Shown piece after piece: positions 38,610-50,802 of a stretch of 64,000 bases of DNA; position 1 is the stretch's first letter; every line of letters begins with the position of its first letter. A program made the translations under genes and the position numbers. Below the pieces are notes generated by a model. That model had not been told where the DNA came from. It worked only from the letters and a program-made list of their open reading frames with translations, and ran no database searches. Source of the DNA: Antedon mediterranea (Eukaryota; Echinodermata; Crinoidea; Comatulida; Antedonidae); contig NC_092670.1 in the NCBI RefSeq assembly GCF_964355755.1, positions 2,381,001 through 2,445,000 of the forward strand, in the 5' to 3' direction.

Positions 38610-39356
38610 CAAGTTGAGCCGCCGCCAGAAAAACGTAATTTTCTATGGAACGCCAAATGCTAACTTTCGCCGGTGCTCGTTCTATTTATATTGGGGATAA
38701 CGATGTACATTCAAAAGTTTATATATCATGGTTTTTAGTATTTATATATTATTAAATATTATAATTAAAGAAATAATTATGAAAATCTGGCTTGTAGATT
38801 CCAAAATATAAGGCCTAAAACATCACCGAATGTTATCGTTTTTAGCCAAAAATGACGTAAACATTGCCCCTCAGTCGGCAGTTGTATGAACTAGACCTAG
38901 GCCTGCTCCATTTTTCGGTAAAATAATTACATAACATCACGTTTTTAGTAAAATATTTTGTGTATTAACATTGTAAAATTCAATAAAATATGACATTAAA
39001 AGATTAGTAAATAAAAAATAATATTTATTTAACCTCATTCGAAGAATGTTAATACTCTATTAATTAGTCCTGAGAGACAACGTGACTTTACGTGGTAGGC
39101 CTACACGCGAGAAAAATTATAGAGTGCACTGAATTTTTTCCTCGAACTAGATTAAAAACAATTAAATTATTAAATATTACTACTTTCCTTTGCTGTGTTG
39201 TTAATTGTAATATGTAATTATATATTATTTATTTTCATGACCAATAAACCAAGACCATGAACTTATGTACTAGGACACCATCCTAATCACTACGCGAAAT
39301 GTAGTAAAAGACGCATGCACTGGGCGTTTCATAGAAATCACCGGCGGCTCAACTTG
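38610..39356. mobile_element. MITE with CAAGTTGAGCCGCCG termini
   Basis: CAAGTTGAGCCGCCG at the left is mirrored by CGGCGGCTCAACTTG at the right, and TCTATGGAACGCC pairs imperfectly with GGGCGTTTCATAGA. Length is about 747 bp. No open frame and no certain target duplication. Confidence 0.65.
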
Positions 39357-39889
39357 TCGGCGGTCCAACCGGTCATATCCCATTCTTGTGATAGGCCTAT
39401 CATGTGATTTGAATAAAAACGAAATAGACTTTGTATAGGCCTACATTTTACCAAATAGTGGAACTAGTTACATCACGTCATCTAACATAAAATAACTACT
39501 AAAAAATCATTTTAAAATTATAGTAACTAACCTTAATTTCTTTGTGGTATTACAGAGAAATTAGTTTCGATTTGTTTCATCCTAATGTAAATCTTACACT
39601 AACACAGGTCAGTCGTATACAGTAGGCCTACAGGCGATATAAGGGTGTGGCTGCAGACAATGAATATTGATTTTATTCAATTTTATGATGCCTAAAATCA
39701 CTCAGCCATGAACTTAGTTATAATAACAATGCAATTGCTGTTTATACAATTTTTATTGGACCCTGCAATTATGAAATCGCCAGAGAAGAATTGATTTATA
39801 ATAAATTTACTGCTGAACTAATAAATTCCAATTTCATCAAAAGAAGCAGTTTTGGTTTTTAAATGTTTCCTTAGTTTATGTTATATTAT

Positions 39890-40610
39890 CAACCTATCAT
39901 GTCTAAATTGGAAAGAACAAGTTATGGTATCCCTGAATGAGGTTCTTTACAATGCAAACTTTATAACTGTACAAATAACGTAGTCAATGGTTACAAGCAT
40001 TTGATATTGTATTGTTAAATAGAACCATCCAAGCAATATCATGGACCATGGTTATATGAACAAATAACAATTAGTATGAAATGCCAAAGAATTAAAAAGA
40101 ATTGATTACAAACACACTGTTAAACCATGGACCTATAAATTATATGTCCATGGTTTAACTGTGTACTAAAAATCAAAGTATGTTTTTTATGAGGAGTAAA
40201 AGTATGGTTCCCAAAAGTTTGCTATTATTTGTTTATTTTTTGATTTAGCTCTTGATAAAAACTCAGTAGTATGAACAGTATGCTTTATGCTATCATTCTA
40301 AATTAGGAGATTAAGAGTTATGGTATCGAGGTACAACAAATGCATATGAATGATGCGTTCTATCTATTGATATTAATTGTATTGTAAATAATAGAATGAT
40401 TCTAGCAATGTTATATGAACAACAAGTATGAAACAGCAAAAATATTAACAGAATTCATTTACAAGCACCCAGTTTAACTGTGTACTAAAATCAAGTTTTT
40501 ATGAGGAGTAATAAAATGTTCCCAAAAGCTTGCTCATTTGTTCATTTATGATTTAGTTCTTATAAACCTTGGTATGATCAGTATTTATTAATCAGGCTGC
40601 TCTTGTTTAA
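39890..40610. repeat. Two-copy tandem duplication, period about 370 bp
   Basis: TTATGGTATC, TTATATGAACAA, AGTATGAAA.(T)GCCAAA, TTTAACTGTGTACTAAAA, TTTATGAGGAGTAA and CCCAAAAG.TTGCT occur in order twice. Single related fragments are at about 36760 and 41375. Confidence 0.55.
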
Positions 40611-41586
40611 CAAAGTTAAATCATTTTTTCTTCCAATCCATACACAATTTTCCCAAACTATCTGAATTGTTAAAAGCTGAATGATAATTTTAATTATAGG
40701 CTATACAGTTTGATATAGAACATTATTTTTTTTAGTACAAGTTTAGTTTATTCAGAATTCTTGTTTTGAAAACAGCACTAATCGTGTTTTTTATTTTTCT
40801 ATTTATTCTTCCTCACATCTCAAATGTGCAATAAAAATGTACTGATTTTATTGAGTTGTACTTAATTAGGTTTGACTAATCAATCGGATTTTTTTTCAAA
40901 GAATGGCCATTTTTTCAATTTGTGCATTTTTTGGTGTTGAGATGTTTTTTGTATAATGTTCTTCGGTTTTTTAAAAACTCTATAAGGCTTATTTGTGTAA
41001 AATGTAAAACAGGTGCCTTTGTTTGGGACTTTGAAATGTTATGTCAATGGCTAGTTTTCCTAATTATTAGTAGAGAAATAGCACCAATCAAATTTCCTTG
41101 AACACGCTTTCTTGTATCATGGAGGAAATATATATTTCTTCCATGCTTGTACTCAGCTTTTTTCCTTTTGTTGTACCATATATTTGTTTAATACTGTTTG
41201 ATTACAGTATACTGTTTAGAATTGGTATTGTGGTACAGGAGACATGCATAGTTGGTGATATTGTGTTCTTTCAACCAGTTAACAAAAGTGTGTAAAATCG
41301 TATTATGCTTGAAATCCACTATGGTTATAGTGGGTTTTCCTAATTTCTTTCTTTCAACTCAACTATGAAAGCAAATAACTTGTATGAAACGCCACAGAAC
41401 TGTATTGTAGAACTATCCTAAAAATATTGTTTTTTTGTGGAGTCAAAACCCAGTTTTATATCATAGAGATCTGTTTTTTAATAAAGTTATATTTGTTTAA
41501 TTATTTTGAATAGAAACCTTTTATTTTCAGTAAATTTATTCTCTATTTTATCATTGATAAAAAAAAAACAATTGAGTTTTGGTACT

Positions 41587-42595
41587 ATAGAATTGAAAGT
41601 ATAATGTAATAGATAACCCATTTGTATGTGAGATGCAATAGTGGCATTATAGATTGACATGATAACCCATTTGTATGTGAGATGCAATAGTGACATTATA
41701 GATTGACATGATAACCCATTTGTATGTGAGATGCAATAGTGACATTATAGATTGACATGATAACCCATTTGTATGTGAGATGCAATAGTGACATTATAGA
41801 TTGACATGATAACCCATTTGTATGTGAGATGCAATAGTGACATTATAGATTGACATGATAACCCATTTGTATGTGAGATGCAATAGTGACATTATAGATT
41901 GACATGATAACCCATTTGTATGTGAGATGCAATAGTGACATTATAGATTGACATGATAACCCATTGTATGTGAGATGCAATAGTGACATTATAGATTGAC
42001 ATGATAACCCATTTGTATGTGAGATTCAATAGTGACATTAGAGATTGACATGATAACCCATTTGTATGTGAGATGCAATAGTGACATTATAGATTGACAT
42101 GATAACCCATTTGTATGTGAGATGCAATAGTGACATTAGAGATTGACATGATAACCCATTTGTATGTGAGATGCAATAGTGACATTAGAGATTGACATGA
42201 TAACCCATTTGTATGTGAGATGCAATAGTGACATTAGAGATTGACATGGTATCCCATTTGTATGAGAGATGCAGAGTGAGATTAGAGATTGACATGATAA
42301 CCCATTTGTATGAGAGATGCAGAGTGAGATTAGAGATTGACATGATAACCCATTTGTATGAGAGATGCAGAGTGAGATTAGAGATTGACATGATAACCCA
42401 TTTGTATGTGAGATACAATAGTGACATTAGAGATTGACATGATAACCCATTTGTATGAGAGATGCAGAGTGAGATTAGAGATTGACATGATAACCCATTT
42501 GTATGTGAGATGCAATAGTGACATTTGAGATTGACATGATAACCCATTTGTATGTGAGATGCAGAGTGACATTATAGATTGACATGGTATCCTAC
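41587..42595. repeat. 49-bp satellite, about 20 units
   Basis: The consensus contains ATAGATTGACATGATAACCC, then ATTTGTATGTGAGATGCAAT and AGTGACATT. The left two thirds are nearly identical. The right third mixes in a variant with GTATGAGAGATGCAGAGTGAGATTA, alternating with the first type, which suggests recent expansion and gene conversion. Open frames through it are by-products of the repeat. Confidence 0.95.
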
Positions 42596-42599
42596 AATT

Positions 42600-43879
42600 C
42601 AAGGATCTACATAAAAGAGTTTAATATATAAAAGAGATTTATAAAATAGGCTAATTTAAATTCTTAATTTAATCACTTAATTATTAACTATTTTAAATGA
42701 TATAGTGTTTGTTTGTTCAAATCATTGTTTAAATCAATTTTGTGGGTTTTTATGTTTACTTTATGGTTTGTAATATTATGTTTCTTTATCAGATGTATGC
42801 GACGTTATTACACAGAGAGAAAATAAAGGCAGGAAATAATTGAGCATAATAAACCACCAATAGCTGATTAAGGAAATATCCAGCTTCCTCTATCTATTTT
42901 ATTTTGAAGAGTGAAAAAAGAAAAGAATAAAAAAGCTAACAGAAAGAGTTTGGGGGTGGGATTTGATAGGCGAGACGGGGTTCTCTAGCCCACTAAGAGT
43001 CAAAAAAACTTTAGTAATACACAGGGGTAAAGTATAGTGGGAGGAATTGAGGTCACCCTTACAAGATTAAAAATGATTATTGTATGAAAATTCTTTTAAA
43101 CGGCATCAATCTGTGTTCAGTCAGCCAGCCCCAAACGTGATTGGGGCTGAGATGGATGTAGGTTTTAAAAAAAACATTGTACACAAAACGTTCTAGTGTC
43201 TGATGGCAATTTCCGGGCATCTAGCTATTTATTCAAATTTACACACTTTTTAGCACTGATAGACCAGGGTTCTGCCTTTTTTTTTTTGCTGTTAATTAGG
43301 TCAATGCGTCTAGATATGCAAATTTTCTGTATGTGTAAAGCTAGCTTCTGTGTGCACAATTATCATTGTACGTGCAATGGTTTAAGAGTGTGCATGTAAC
43401 AGTTTGTCTTTAGTGTCAGGAGAGTGAATGTGTCAATGATTAGTAGATTAATTGCAACAAATGCTATTTATACACCTTCTGCCTTCATCAAGTATTTACG
43501 TAAAGTTATTTTCAACAGCGCCACCAATGATTTGTAATATATAGTAACTTTGTGATGTATCTTCTAGTTATGTTCCCTTTCAATGTTTGTTTATTTGTAT
43601 TTTACATCCTTCTATTCATAGATAAATAAATGTCATTAATCTCATAAATAGGCATAAAGTTGATGAGCAAAACAAGAATTTAAGCATCTGTTAAATTATG
43701 AAATATATTGAGGTAAAGATAAGACTTAATGAAGTAAAAACATCACTGTTAAATACACATTATTTCGACCAATCGTTATCAATATTGTTATAAGTCATCA
43801 TTATGTGTGACTTTTCTTGTGATAGCAAGTGGCCTCAATATTTGAATAATATATCTTGTAAATGTACAATCGATATAAT
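42600..43879. other. Intergenic DNA without recognised gene
   Basis: AT-rich. A GC-richer stretch at 42945-43145 (GATTTGATAGGCGAGACGGG) has no coding signature. Nothing else identified. Confidence 0.4.
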
Positions 43880-44972
43880 GGGTGTCACGAAAGCTCAGAC
43901 CACGAAAGCTCAGACCCCCTAAGACCTAAGTAAGATCACGAAAGCTAAGACCCAACACCTAAGATTACAAATATTTATCTTTCGCACCTGCCTTGTATTT
44001 TAACTCCCAACATTTATTCTGAATACCACACCTTAGAATTGGCACTTTCATGAAAAAGAATCACATAAAAAGTAACAAATACATTTTTAAATTGATGATT
44101 TTACAGACGTTTTTCTCGCACACAAAATGACTAGCCTACAGTACAGTAGGCCTACCCCATGGATGGGCCATGTTCAATGTTTTTGTTTCTATGGAACGTC
44201 AAAAGAGCAAAAATTATATAGAGGGCTGAAAACTATGTGGAGTCCATCTACAGTGTGGATGGAACAATGTAAAATTAAAATTGTAATGATAATAGTATAA
44301 TCATGCAAGTACGAAGAAATAAATACTGGCAAATAAATTTTAATTTAAAAATCATGATAAGTTTTTTTGTTTCGTTTTCTTTCTGTTTTTATACTTGTAC
44401 TATTATTGTTGCTCTTTTGGCGCTCCATAGAAACAAAAACATTGAGCATGGGGAGCTCGAGGAGTTACATTGTCATTACAGTATACAAAGAAACACATCT
44501 GTAAAATCATCAATTTAAAGGATTTATTTATTTGTTATTATGTGTTTCTCCTTCTGAAAGTACTTATAAGTCCTAATTTTAAAGTGTGGTGTTCAGGATA
44601 AAGTTAGTCAACAAATTTGGAGTCAAAATACAAGAAAGGCAGGTGCGTAAGAAAAACATCCTCTGAAGCAACACAATGGAGTAAATATATACCAACAAAC
44701 AACCCGTCAAGTTTGTTTGTTGTAAAGAAAAAATATACATTTACTCAACGGGCGAAAATAATGTGAGTTTATCTATGTTTTGCGGTAGTATTAAATTATA
44801 TTTATGGTAATAAATGAAACCTACTGTGTTTAAAATTATGTATGGATAAACAAGTATTGTTTTTAAGCTGTAGTATATCTTAGTATTTGTAATCTTGGTG
44901 TTGGGTCTTAGCTTTCGTGATCTTAGGTCTTAGGGGGTCTGAGCTTTCGTGGTCTGAGGTTTCGTGACACCC
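43880..44972. mobile_element. 1.1-kb palindromic MULE-like element
   Basis: Termini GGGTGTCACGAAA and TTTCGTGACACCC face each other. The 10-bp sequence TCGATATAAT directly flanks both sides (43870-43879 and 44973-44982). The arms pair along nearly the whole length, including CCTAAGACC, GCACCTGCCTT and TTTTTGTTTCTATGGAACG, with the centre near 44260 and an extra segment in the right arm. The GGGTGT start and 9-10 bp duplication are shared with 18770-19198. Confidence 0.8.
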
Positions 44973-45093
44973 TCGATATAATATATATATACAATCGGTG
45001 TAGTTTTCTCATCTCATCTAAACACCACAGGAATGTTCTTCAGAAATGTTTTTACAACCGTTTCGTAATAAAGCTAATATATAAAGCACAGTA

Positions 45094-45919
45094 AGGGCCT
45101 GTTTCTGCTGCAACTGCTCAAAATACGGTATAAAAATACGGTATAAAATACGGTATTTTTTATACCGTATTTTTTAGTACCCCGTTTCTGCTAACAATAC
45201 TTCTTGGGTGGTCGTGTTAAATTTCATCTTCTTTACCCAAATTGCCATTCATTTATTTGATCGATAATTAAAAGTCGCAATAAAGGAAGTTTTACGTCTC
45301 ACTTTCAACAGCCTAGCCCTAGTGATAGAGATGTTGTGAGAGCACAGAAAACATCGTAATGGGGACAATTAATTCGTTCCCTCCCCGAGTTATTGTATTT
45401 TGCAATATTGTACTGCTTTCGCAGGCTCTTCAGCTTTGAGTTTACTTGGTTTGGAGACAAGTCTATTCCATACTCCTGCTTTATTTTTTTAGAAATGTCT
45501 TTATAAACGTGGTTGTCCCTTTTTATTACCTTTTAGTTGGCCAGACATTTTAGCTTCCCCACACAAATTTATTTAGTAAAACTGTGACGTCTTCGCTCCA
45601 CATTTTTGCCGAATATATATATACACGTGTGTAAAAGAGCTGACAGCGACAGAAAATAAAAACACGAATGTTGACCTTTTGTCATGTAAAAAAAAAAAAC
45701 GGTATTTTTTATTGGCAACAGAAACGGGTACAAAAAATACGGTATAAATTTGTAAATACCGTATTTTATCCACAAATTTTGTGGGGAAAATACGGTATAC
45801 AAAATACGGTATATTTTTTATGAGCGCAGTTTCTGCTGCCAAAAATATACCGTATATATACGGTATTCAAAAAATACCGTATAATATACGGTATTTAGTT
45901 GGCAGCAGAAACAGGGCCT
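45094..45919. mobile_element. MITE with 18-bp perfect termini and ATACCGTAT-rich interior
   Basis: AGGGCCTGTTTCTGCTGC begins the element and its exact complement ends it. CAGTA flanks both sides (45089-45093 and 45920-45924). Inside, more than ten copies of TACGGTAT or ATACCGTA cluster near both ends, and GTTTCTGCT recurs internally, hinting at self-insertion. No transposase was seen. Confidence 0.8.
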
Positions 45920-46621
45920 CAGTATCAAAATTGTATTTTGGTTGTCAAAAGTCAATATGAATTTTTCAGATGGCCGCTTACGGGAGGTAATTTACCATAC
46001 AAAAAAAATCTTATTTTTAGTAAAAGTAAGTGGCCGTGGCCGTTTATGGAGGTTCAACTGTATTTAATTAATAATTAATTTTTTATAACTGTAAAACTAT
46101 CAATTAATTTCTTGGCTTCCATATTCTCCATACAATTATTGTGTTTTTGTTATATAATGATATGTCATACCATGATAAAACGTAAGCGAAATGTATTCAC
46201 AATACATAATTTTTTTCACTTTTATTTACAAAAATATATATATATATATACATGTTTTCTCACAAAATAATCACATACCAATGGTTGAACCAATTCTCCA
46301 AAAATGGTGGGGCATTATATTTCATCATGACTCTCTTTATAAAAAAAAAACAGAGCCAACTTCCCTTATAAATAACTTTATACAAATAAGTGGACAGATC
46401 CCGCCATAAGATAATTCATTACTGAAGTTGATCCAGCATATTCACGAAACCACCAAAATTATCCTATTTCAATGGTTAAGCAGATTTAGCTCCTATTATG
46501 GAATGTCCAATGTGAATGGTTTATCAAAATCCTATAAAATCCTCCGAGTGCTATGCCTACTATTATTATTGTTGTAAATCAAGAAAGTCTAAAATAAATT
46601 ACTTATGTCTTGCAGAAGGAT

Positions 46622-47073
46622 TAGAACATAAGATAAGGTCTAACTTGGGTCACTGAGGTCGGACCCCTACATTTAACACATTCAGACTAGGTGGGTACTA
46701 ACATAAGATAAGATCTAACTTTGGTCACTGAGGTAGGACCCCTACATTTAACACATTCAGACTAGGTGGCTACTAGAACATAAGATATGATCTAACTTGG
46801 GTCACTGAGGTGGGACCCCTACATTTAACACATTCAGACTAGGTGGGTACTAGAACATAAGATAAGGTCTAACTTAGGTCAATGAGGTCAGACCCCTACA
46901 TTTAACACATTCAGACTAGGTGGGTACTAGAACATAAAATAAGATCTAACTTGGGTCACTGAGGTGGGACCCCTACATTTAACACATTCAGACTAGGTGG
47001 GTACTAGAACATAAGATAAGATCTAACTTGGGTCACTGAGGTCAGACCCCTACATTTAACACATTCAGACTGG
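46622..47073 (+). repeat. 77-bp tandem repeat, 6 units
   Basis: Each unit carries AGAACATAAGATAAG.TCTA, ACTTGGGTCACTGAGGT, GACCCCTACATTTAACACA and TTCAGACTAGGTGGGTACT. Units begin near 46622, 46699, 46775, 46852, 46929 and 47006. Confidence 0.9.
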
Positions 47074-47149
47074 TGATGATACTATAGCATCCTACGGACC
47101 CTAACACACATATTTCTATCCTAGTGTGACACGAGGATAACATATCTCA

Positions 47150-47825
47150 ACGTATCGGTTTATATTCTAGTTAATCTTTTTCTACGGCTTGAAACGTTTA
47201 TTTTCTATTTTAGGGAACACCCTAAAATAACGGCTTGAAACATATGTTATTTTCTATTTTAGGAAACACTCTAAAATATCGATTTTCAACGAATCACTGA
47301 TAACAAAGCCTGTACTAATTCACATATTTCACTAGCGTGATAACAGATTACGAAACTTAGCTTCGTTATCTTTGTTTCTTAGTAGTTCCATTGATGAATT
47401 CTAAGAACGTATTGTTTCTATTCTAGTTAGTCTTTTTCTAGCCTAGAATAACGACTTGAAACGTATCTACTAATTTCTATTTTAGGGAACACCCTAGAAT
47501 AACGGTTTAAAACGTATCTTTTATTTTCTATTTTAGGGAATACCCTAAAATATCGATTTTCAACGAATCACTGATAGCAAAGCCTGTACTAATTCACGTA
47601 GTGATAAATAGAGTACGACACTTAGCGTTGTTATCTTTGCTTCTTAGTAGTTCAACTCAGGAATTCTAAGAACATATCGGTTTTTATTCTAGTTAGTCTT
47701 TTTGTAGCCTAGAATAACGGCTTGAAACGTATCTCTTAATTTCTATTTTAGGGAACACCCTAAAATATCGATTTTCAACAAATCACTGATAGCAAAGCCT
47801 GCGCTAATTCACTAACAATTCTACT
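47150..47825 (+). repeat. About 262-bp tandem repeat, 2.6 units
   Basis: TATTCTAGTTA.TCTTTTT, CGGCTTGAAACGT, TTCTATTTTAGGGAACACCC, AATATCGATTTTCAACGAAT, AGCAAAGCCTG and TTAGTAGTTC recur in order from about 47152, 47412 and 47675. The first unit repeats its TTTCTATTTTAGG segment internally. It directly follows the 77-bp array. Confidence 0.75.
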
Positions 47826-48154
47826 TCAGCAAATATACAATTATTCTCTCATAAATGAATCTACTGGTAATATATCTGTATTTGTTCCAAAGCAACATCA
47901 TATTATCATTTAGTTGTTTGTATACCCATTTCTTATAATCTAAGCTTTTTCTTTAACCTCCCTTAAAAGTGCCTCAAATCTAAATATCATCATTTATCAT
48001 TTATATAATATTTTCTTACTGTTATCGCATTACTTTAGTTGTTACATCCAATGAATTTCTTTGCATACCCTTGATAAAAAAATACCTTTGCATGATTGAA
48101 GTTTAATATTAATTTTATGGTTGATTTTTTTCCTTTGTTTTGTATGTTATTGTT

Positions 48155-48933
48155 ATATGATGATATAAGTAGTTCTTTGATAGTAAACCAATAAAACTTA
48201 CGTTGGCAAGACAGTTTCGTCTAGCTGTCAGCTTGACTTCTTCAGTTGCTACGATGCGTTATGACGCCGACTGGTCTCCTTTCCAGCCACTAGATGTTTT
48301 GGTTGTGTAGCCTAGGGGATCAGTCGTCGTCAGAAGCTGATCGTAAATGTGAGATAGCTGGTGCGCGCCTTCGTCTCTATTCATCTTTGTATTTTTATTT
48401 TGCTTTCTTATGCTGATGCTTTCTTTAATTTTACGTTTAAGCCAAACTTGTTCTTTGTGTAGTACCTCTATCTTATCCCAGTTAGGTATGTGGTTGTGTG
48501 TGGTCATATGGTCCGTGATTGCTGATTTGTGTAAAATGGAGGACGAAACTTTCCGTGATGCACGCGTCTGTACTGTATGTTCTGTGTGTTTTCCTCAACA
48601 TCTTTCTTGTTGTGTTCTTTAATTCTGATTTTGAGTGCCCTACCCGTTTCCCCAATGTACACCATCTCACAGTTGGTGCAACCCACTTTGTATACAACAC
48701 CACAGGAATCCTCTTTGCATGCTTTATCTTTAGGTCGAACGATTAAGTTTTTTATTTTGTTAGATGGTTTAAAGTATGTTCGTATGTTATATTTTTTAAA
48801 TGTTCTCTTGATTTTCTCTGACAGGCCTTGAATATATGGGATGGATATCGACCCTCTTATGTCTTCTGTTTCGGGTTGTGTGTCCGTTTTTTGTTTATCT
48901 AAGTTACGTTGTACCTTTCTAATCGTCCATGTA
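48155..48933 (-). pseudogene. Penelope-like retroelement, left inverted copy (GIY-YIG domain)
   Basis: The minus strand encodes the end of a Penelope-like protein: connector LSEKIKRTFKKYNIRTYF, GIY-YIG endonuclease (CGVVYKVGC, VYIGETGRALKIRIKEH) and the C-terminal hallmark MNRDEGAHQLSHIYDQL near 48320-48375. A 5-base TACAG duplication around 48582 shifts the frame between domain and tail. The coding end is followed by a terminal segment (48155-48255) shared with the right copy. The reverse transcriptase is missing (5'-truncated). Confidence 0.85.
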
Positions 48934-48940
48934 GGGTAGT
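48934..48940. other. Spacer at the head-to-head Penelope junction
   Basis: Seven bases (GGGTAGT) separate the arms CGTCCATGTA and TACATGGACG. Both copies are truncated at exactly the same position, which points to one event and not two independent insertions. Confidence 0.8.
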
Positions 48941-50645
48941 TACATGGACGGTTAGAAAGGTACAATGTAACTTAGATAAACAAAAAACGGACACACAACC
49001 CGAAACAGAAGACATAAGAGGGTCGATATCCATCCCATATATTCAAGGCCTGTCAGAGAAAATCAAGAGAACATTAAAAAAATATAACATACGAACATAC
49101 TTTAAACCATCTAACAAAATAAAAAACTTAATCGTTCGACCGAAAGATAAAGCATGTAAAGAGGATTCCTGTGGTGTTGTATACAAAGTGGGTTGCACCA
49201 ACTGTGAGGTGGTGTACATTGGGGAAACGGGTAGGGCACTCAAAACCAGAATTAAAGAACACAAGAAAGATGTTGAGGAAAACACACAGAACATACAGAC
49301 GCGTGCATCACGGAAAGTTTCGTCCTCCATTTTACACAAATCAGCGATCACGAACTGTCACGCCAAAATCAGTCCGGGCCAAAATCGGTCCGGCGGACCA
49401 GTTTTGGCTGCCAAAATCAGTCCGGGGGACCATTTATGGCTGCCAAAACCTGTCCGGCCGGACCAATTTTGGCCGCCAAAACTGGTCCGGCCTGGATAAA
49501 ATTGGTCCGGGCAGTAGGACTGTTTTTGGCCGCCAAATATGGTCCGGTCTTACAAATATATGGTGCGCAATATGAGTCATAATGTATATATCATTAAAAA
49601 AAAAAGGCCATGATTAGTCATTATATTGAAAACTATGGGGTTTTATTTGTTATTTTAATATTATAAATTAAGCCTGTTTTTTTATTATCATTATTAGTAG
49701 TAACTCATCAATAATAAGTACTAATTGTTAGGCTTTTTGTATACAATATGTATCTCTGCCTGTTTTTAATCCATTTTGTTCTTTTTTAACATCTTCGTTT
49801 CCCCATGATGTTAAAAACAATTTAATTTATTAATTATTTATGGTTAATCAATCAATATATCAATTCAATACAATTATTAGAAAAAAATTATCCAATATTG
49901 ATTAGGCTGAGGAAAAGGAAAAAGGCCTCAATCATAAATCAAATCTAGCTGGCAATATCAGCGTCTCATACCCGTTCATGTGAGTGTGTGGCAGGCCGAA
50001 ATATGAGTGAACACCTAAGTCATGTTTTTAGATAAAATACATTTATTTATAGTATTTATCCGACAAGATAACTTACTAATATATATCATGGGATATTTTT
50101 ATAGCCATAAACAATTTAAAACAGCATCATAGGCCTAGTAATTCAATTAAAATCGACAGAAGAAAAGCCCGGACCGATTTTGGCAGTGGCGGACTGCTTT
50201 TGGCCACAATTTTAGAGCCAAAACTGGTCCGGCCGGACCGATTTTGGCCCCGGACCATATTTATCGTGACAGGACCATATGACCACACACAACCACATAG
50301 GCCTACCTAACTGGGATAAGATAGAGGTACTACACAAAGAACAAGTTTGGCTTAAACGTAAAATTAAAGAAAGCATGAGCATAAGAAAGCAAAATAAAAA
50401 TACAAAGATGAATAGAGACGAAGGCGCGCACCAACTATCTCACATTTTACGATCAGCTTCTGACGACGACTGATCCCCAGGCTACACGGGCTACACAACC
50501 AAAACATCTAGTGGCTGGAAAGGAGACCAGTCGGCGTCATAACGCATCATAGCAACTGAAGAAGTCAAGCTGCCTGACAGCTAGACGAAACTGTCTTGCC
50601 AACGTAAGTTTTATTGGTTTACTATCAAAGAACTACTTATATCAT
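48941..50645 (+). pseudogene. Penelope-like retroelement, right inverted copy, interrupted
   Basis: This is a mirror copy of 48155-48933, starting only 7 bases away, so the centre (48911-48963) is an almost perfect palindrome. The frame 48909-49355 encodes the connector and GIY-YIG domain (VYIGETGRALKTRIKEH), without the frameshift of the left copy. It is then split by a 917-bp insertion and resumes at 50273 with the C-terminal tail (NRDEGAHQLSHI). It ends about 160 bp beyond the 3' coding end of gene B. Confidence 0.85.
49356..50272. mobile_element. Non-autonomous element nested in the right Penelope copy
   Basis: Ends are TGTCACG and CGTGACA. Subterminal regions are full of CCAAAATCGGTCCGGCCGG-like repeats in opposite orientation. 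Comparison with the uninterrupted left copy fixes the borders: host sequence ATCACG/GACCATATG is split, with GAAC and GGAC flanking as an imperfect 4-bp duplication. The interior is AT-rich with no coding frame. Confidence 0.8.
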
Positions 50646-50802
50646 TATATGAATCGAAACCAGAAGAAATGTTTTCATTATTGTTATATGGATTTACTAT
50701 CCAAAATAAAAAGAAATGAATCAATGAATTCTGTTTTGAAATAATGTAGGCCTATTAATGTATTATCATTATTTGGGGACGTCAATTTTCACTCTCTGCA
50801 GC

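Noticed and set aside
42185-42602. Repeat protein encoded by overlapping frames in the 49-bp satellite
   Set aside because: Frames are open on both strands only because the repeat lacks stops; no start context, splice sites or composition of a real protein.
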